A stretch of DNA of 62,000 nucleotides from Gnetum montanum (Eukaryota > Streptophyta > Gnetopsida > Gnetales > Gnetaceae): NCBI GenBank assembly GCA_015680685.1, contig MNCI01001838.1, positions 136,483 through 198,482 on the forward strand. The letters are read 5' to 3'. Below the pieces are notes generated by a model. It saw nothing but the letters and a program-made list of their open reading frames with translations, was not told the DNA's origin and did not search any database. How positions within the stretch are numbered: the first letter of the stretch is position 1; each line of letters opens with the position of its first letter. Shown one piece after another: positions 57,440-62,000 of the stretch. The position numbers and the translations under genes are program-made.

Positions 57440-60150
57440 CATAGGTTCTACTTAAATGATAAAAGGAGGTGGCATGGAAGAGATCACTAGTGGTGGTCAC
57501 ATAGAATGAGGCTAGCTTATGAAAGGCACTAAGGTGAAAAGGGAGGTAACCTAGAAAGCTAGTTAATAGGCTTGACCCAAGGAGGTTGTGGGCATTATCT
57601 AACTTATTACTGATGTGGAGTATAATGGGTTATTTATAAATAAGTTAGGGACAAACTATTGTAAGGTTTCCTCCAAATGAAGGTCAGTTGCATAGCAACC
57701 TCTAAACCCATCTTGATCCTCTCAACCTTGTTCCAAACTAACTTCTTCGCTTATCGTAACCTCATTAGTGGCTTATACCAATTAGGCTAACATGTTGACA
57801 TAGCCTTCTGAAAGCTCAATGTTATTATATGGGGAAGAGATATATTTCTTTCCATTCATATGAAAAAATTCAAACTTGTGCTTGGAGTCTAAATCCTTGT
57901 GTGGGATATGTAGACCAACTTGGATTTTTGCACAAATGAAGCTGTAATATTCTTCGATAATATTGATGTGCATGAGTTTGCATCCTAGATGACTAAGGAA
58001 CTACCTACACTTCATTACACCTGGGTCCTTAGGGTTATAGATACAAGCATATTCCTAGTTAGAGGCCATGTTAACAATGTTATATGGCAGAACAATTGAT
58101 GCAAAATGCATAAACTAGTGCAAGATCAAGGTATTGGGCAAACATGGCAAAGTAATGTCTCAAATAAGCTCTAGCAACAACCTATTTGATAGCTTGTTTG
58201 AGGTGTAACTTGTTTGAGATATAGTTTGTAGCTTATAGCTTATAGCTGTATTTTATAACTTATAATTTGTAGCTTTAGCTTACAACTTTTTTTGAAATGT
58301 AGCATAAATAAGATGTAGCTTAAATGAAAATACATGCCAAAATATAAGTATAAGAATAGGGAAAGTGAACTGCAATTGTAATATTAATTTTTGTACAAGT
58401 GTAAGAAAGTCAATAGGCCATAGCATATTTATCCTTGCATATTTGAGGCTACACTTGGATAATATGAAAAAGATGGTCACAACATATATAGGCAAGACCT
58501 ATAAACTATAAATACAAAAAACAAGAAAAGTATAGTCCACTGCAATATGTAAAAATAATTCTTTTTTGTAAATTTGAAGTGGTCAACTAGTTGTACTATA
58601 TTAATCTCAACATATTTTAGCTAATGTTGGGATTATAGAGAAAATTGGAGCAAATTTAGAAGTTTCAGGCAACCAAAGGCCAAGGTATTTGCAAGTTTTT
58701 ACTACACAAATAATGTTTAAAACTAGAGTAAAAACGTAGGTGTAGGAAAACCATAAACCAAAAATTATAGAATTTAAAAATACTAATATTAAAAAAAGCA
58801 CTCAAACATAGATTCCATGCTACTAGAAAAAAGTGCAGAAACTTAGAAACATTGGTACTTAGAATTGTTCAAAAATAACTCATATACACCAAATACGTTG
58901 GGGTAAATTAATTGAAATAGATAGACATTGGTTGTGTGCAGGTTTGGGTGAAGAAATCAGCTAGAGGTCCTCCTTTTAGTACCAAAAAACTATAATGATG
59001 GAAAAAATTGGTGCTAAAAACTAAATCAATTCATAGAATAGCTTCACCTTAAGATTCATGAGTCTTCAAAAGGATTTGAGACACCTAAGGCAGTCTTGTC
59101 AATCACCTAAGGACTTACTAGGGTCTATTACTGAATGAAATATGCAAGAACAAGTAAAAACATGTAAATACAAGATTTAACACTGGATTTGAGAACAAAC
59201 CAAGAGATGTTGTAGGAAATATGCAAAAAATGTGGCCAAATATAAATGCAAACTTTCTATAAGTGTTGTAAAAAATTATAAAATAAAGGTTTAGAGAGTA
59301 CAAATCAAGAAGTTTTCAAAACCTTGAGAGTACAAATATTTTCAGAGATCTCTCTAAAACTACTATTTTGGATCTAGTGTAGGTTGGTAGGCTATGTTCT
59401 ACAACTATCCCACATGCATCTATCTTAGTTAATCTACTCTTAATGCTACAAAAAATTCTCTCTATTCTCCATTATCAACATTGAATGAAGGTTGTGAAAA
59501 GTTGCAAAAGTTTCACTATTCTTACTTGCCAAAAAAGGTTTCTTGCTGAAAAAAGAGGCCTTTAACATGTGCCAAAAATATCTTGAAAATGATGTTGAAT
59601 CTTGCTTAAATAGACCTTTGATTTGCTATTCTTGCATCGGTTATGTTCTAGTGAGTTTTTTGGATAGTTACATAGAATTTTTTGACCATTCTTATACCAC
59701 AGCATTTTTTTCATAAATGTTTTTGACTTCATTGAATTTAAACATAGTCTATTTAACAACTACAAATTCAATTACACTAAAAATTCATGGCTTATATGGC
59801 AATATGGGCTCAATCATGCTAGGTTTAATGAAATTCATAGCTTGTTTAATAATGTGGATCATGAATTTCATTTTACACATTTAAAATCTCCATAATTTTT
59901 TTGAAGATGAACTTTCAAAGGGAAATCAAGGAATTCTTTTCTGCTCTTGAATTCAATAGAAATTACAATGCAAATTTGACTATCAGGCTTCCTTGTTCAT
60001 CCCTAAAATTTTCTTTGAGGTGTTTCATATATATAGTGAGCCATTGATAATAAAGAATGTGACTTTAAATAGGAAGAACAAAAGGATTGAATCCAAGGAG
60101 CTTAATTTGAGAAATACAAATCATGCATTCTAAAGATCAATTAGGATAGT
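57440..60150. other. AT-rich DNA without recognised gene
   Basis: A minus-strand open stretch of 63 codons at 57973-57782 (INIIEEYYSFICAKIQVGLH) has protein-like composition but no family that I recognise. 58190-58310 repeats tagcttatagctt/tgtagcttt words. The rest is unassigned. Confidence 0.35.
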
Positions 60151-60164
60151 TTTGGTAGTTATAC

Positions 60165-60700
60165 TTTGATGGAGCTTACAATTCCAAAAAATCAAGAGTG
60201 GAAATTATTTTTATCCATCCAGAGAATCACGATGAATTAAGAGCTATATAGTTACAATTCTCTTGTACTAACAATAGAGCTGAATATGAAGCTCTATGTA
60301 GAGGATTAAAAATGTCACATGATAAAAGAATTCAAAAAATAGAAAGTACAAGATAGTCAAAACTTATATGTAACCACATTAGAGGAAAATTTATTTATCA
60401 AAAGCTCATTCCTACAAACTTATAAGCAAATGGTAATGAAATTTCTTAAATTTTTTATAGAATCTAAGACTGAAAATATTTCAAGAGAAAGGAATCAGAA
60501 CGTTGATGAACTTGCAGTAGCAGCTTCAACTCTTGACATGTCAAAGATAACTGGATGCAAAAAAATGGTAATTGAATTAGAATTAGAATTAGAATTGATG
60601 ATCCCTAATAATAAGGATTACTTTCAAGTTTTTAAAGATGATCATGAAATAACTCCATTCCTTATAAATTTGGAAGAATTCAAAGGTTAGATCCATGAAA
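60165..60700 (+). pseudogene. RNase H-like domain upstream of RT
   Basis: Reads YFDGAYNSKKSRVEIIFIHP, LQFSCTNNRAEYEALCRGL and LICNHIRGKFI, then, after a frame change, SRERNQNVDELAVAAST (60480-60540). DG, the E of AEYEA and the final D of VDEL correspond to RNase H positions. The archaeal-type RNase H of element T (FDGTS..., TNNMVEYEGL) is its closest relative here. It continues, with one or two breaks, into the RT-leading segment, so it seems to be the N-terminal part of the same polyprotein. A GAATTA repeat lies at 60575-60601. Confidence 0.65.
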
Positions 60701-60719
60701 AATATTATTTAAGACCAAA

Positions 60720-62000
60720 AGTAAGTAGAATACCTCAAAAGATGCTACATTGAAAGAAGAATTTCAACAAAAATTAGTTAAAGGATCAGACGTTGAAAGT
60801 CCTAAGAATGAAGCTTATGAAATGATATATCTAGGATGTTAAGACATTCCAAGATATCTTAATATTAGGATAAAACTTTGACCAAACATCAAAGTGCAAA
60901 TTATGTAGGTTCTCAAAGAAAATCTAGATAGTTTTTCTTGGTCATATGATCATTTGAGAACTTTTGATTCTAATATTATAACTCATAAAATTCCTTTAGT
61001 AAAGCATTGTAAGATAATTAAACAGAAGTTAATGAAGTTTAATCCAATTTTTTAACTAGCAATGAAAGCTAAAATTAAGAAGTTATTAGGGGCTAGAATA
61101 ATATGTCAAATTAGATACTCAACTTGGATAGCTAATTTAGTACAAGTCAGAAAAAGAAATGGAGATATAAGATTGTGTTGATTTTAGGAGCTTAAATGAA
61201 TCTTTAGTTAAGGATAGGTATCCACTCCCAAGAATCAATGAAATACTAATAAAAGTATCAGGATGTCAACTATATTCATTCCTAGATGGATTCTTAGGTT
61301 ACAATCAAATAATAGTAGATAAGAATGACAGATTTAAAATGATATTCATCCCAAAAAGGGGAACATTTGAATACAAAATAATGCCCTTTGTCTTATCAAA
61401 TATATGGGTTACTTTTCAAAAATTTATGGATAGAGCTTTTAAAGGGCTCATTACAAAAATTATTTTTATTTATTTAGATGATAATACAATTTATTCAAAA
61501 CATGAGTCAAAACATATATTTGACTTGCAAAAAATGTTTAGTAGATGTAAAAAGTATGGTATTTCATTGAATCCAAAAAAAATGCATTTTGGAGTGAAAT
61601 CAAGTAGGTTACTTGGGCATATTATTTGTCAAAAATAAATAACTATTGACCAAGATAGGATAGAAGCTATTTAAGCTATATGGCATCTTATAAATAAGAA
61701 AGCACCAATGTCCTTCTTTGGAAAAGTAAACTTTCTTAAAATTCATACCATGATTAATAGAAATAACAAAGCCTCTTTCACAAATATTGAAAAAGGATGT
61801 TGAAGTATGAAATACCAAAGAATCACTTAAGGCATTAGCCAAAATCAAGAGAGCCATTTTAGAAACCCCATATCTGGTGAAACCAAAATTGAAAGAAGAT
61901 TTTTGGTTATATTTCTTTTACTCAATAGACTCACTAGCTGTAGTATTAACACAAAAGGATGGAACAAAAGAAAAGTCAATTGAATTTTTTGGTCACCAAT
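60720..62000 (+). pseudogene. Ty3/gypsy reverse transcriptase, cut by the right edge
   Basis: The RT-leading segment reads FSWSYDHLRTFDSNIITHKI (about 60935-61000), followed by KLLGARIICQIRYSTW and FRSLNESLVKDRYPLPRINE. Next come FLDGFLGYNQIIVDKNDRFK (61285-61345) and the open stretch 61339-61638 with IIFIYLDDNTIYSKHESKH: YLDD is intact. It ends KKMHFGVKSSRLLGHIICQK-stop, followed by a connection region with stops to 62000. RNase H and integrase expected downstream lie outside the window. Less decayed than the other pol genes. Confidence 0.8.

Noticed and set aside
58190-58310. DNA transposon terminus
   Set aside because: tagcttatagctt repeats resemble some MITE sequences, but no terminal inverted repeat pair or target duplication was found.

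Overview
The window is repeat-dominated nuclear DNA from a plant, most likely a seed plant with a large genome. The evidence is two plant-restricted Ty3/gypsy lineages, Athila and Tat/Ogre, nested in one another, together with a tRNA-derived SINE-like copy and AT-rich, CpG-poor sequence. I found no cellular gene, rRNA gene or functional tRNA gene. The species cannot be named from the sequence.

Layout. (A) 1-1675: 5' end of a minus-strand Athila-type element, with an uninterrupted gag N-terminus (477 down to 1), a tRNA-Asp-type primer site and a 1.06-kb LTR. It sits beside an older plus-strand LTR fragment (1676-about 2005). (C) 2400-32175: a minus-strand Athila-type element with ATAAT target duplications. 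Its 3' LTR is split by (T), a plus-strand Tat/Ogre-type element at 2642-22504 (19,863 bp, TACAA target duplications, LTRs of about 1.65 kb). (D) 32700-44844: a second minus-strand Athila-type element carrying an extra third ORF. (E) 46032-about 53285: a third one, truncated inside integrase, with a further LTR inserted at 51569-52429. From 54040 to the right edge there is an LTR fragment, a SINE-like copy, a plus-strand integrase remnant and, at 60165-62000, a plus-strand RNase H/reverse transcriptase pseudogene cut by the window edge.

How the parts relate. The Athila-type copies share the order LTR - primer site - gag - protease/RT/RNase H/integrase - spacer - ORF3 - LTR. C has lost ORF3. 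C and D have lost different parts of integrase. D and E carry, between pol and ORF3, a TATA box with upstream repeats that look like the repeats next to the TATA box in their LTRs, which suggests a separate promoter for ORF3. Element T has gag-protease at 4654-about 8365 and RT / RNase H / second RNase H / integrase at 15249-18742. The two halves are separated by 6.9 kb that holds a solo Athila-type LTR, an antisense intron-containing pseudogene (13195 down to about 9975) and short tandem repeats. The pol reading frame opens exactly at a strong splice acceptor.

Almost every reading frame is broken by stops and frameshifts, so apart from element A these are fossils. Two single-N positions (23000, 28345) lie between perfect 45-46 bp direct repeats and look like unmerged assembly overlaps.
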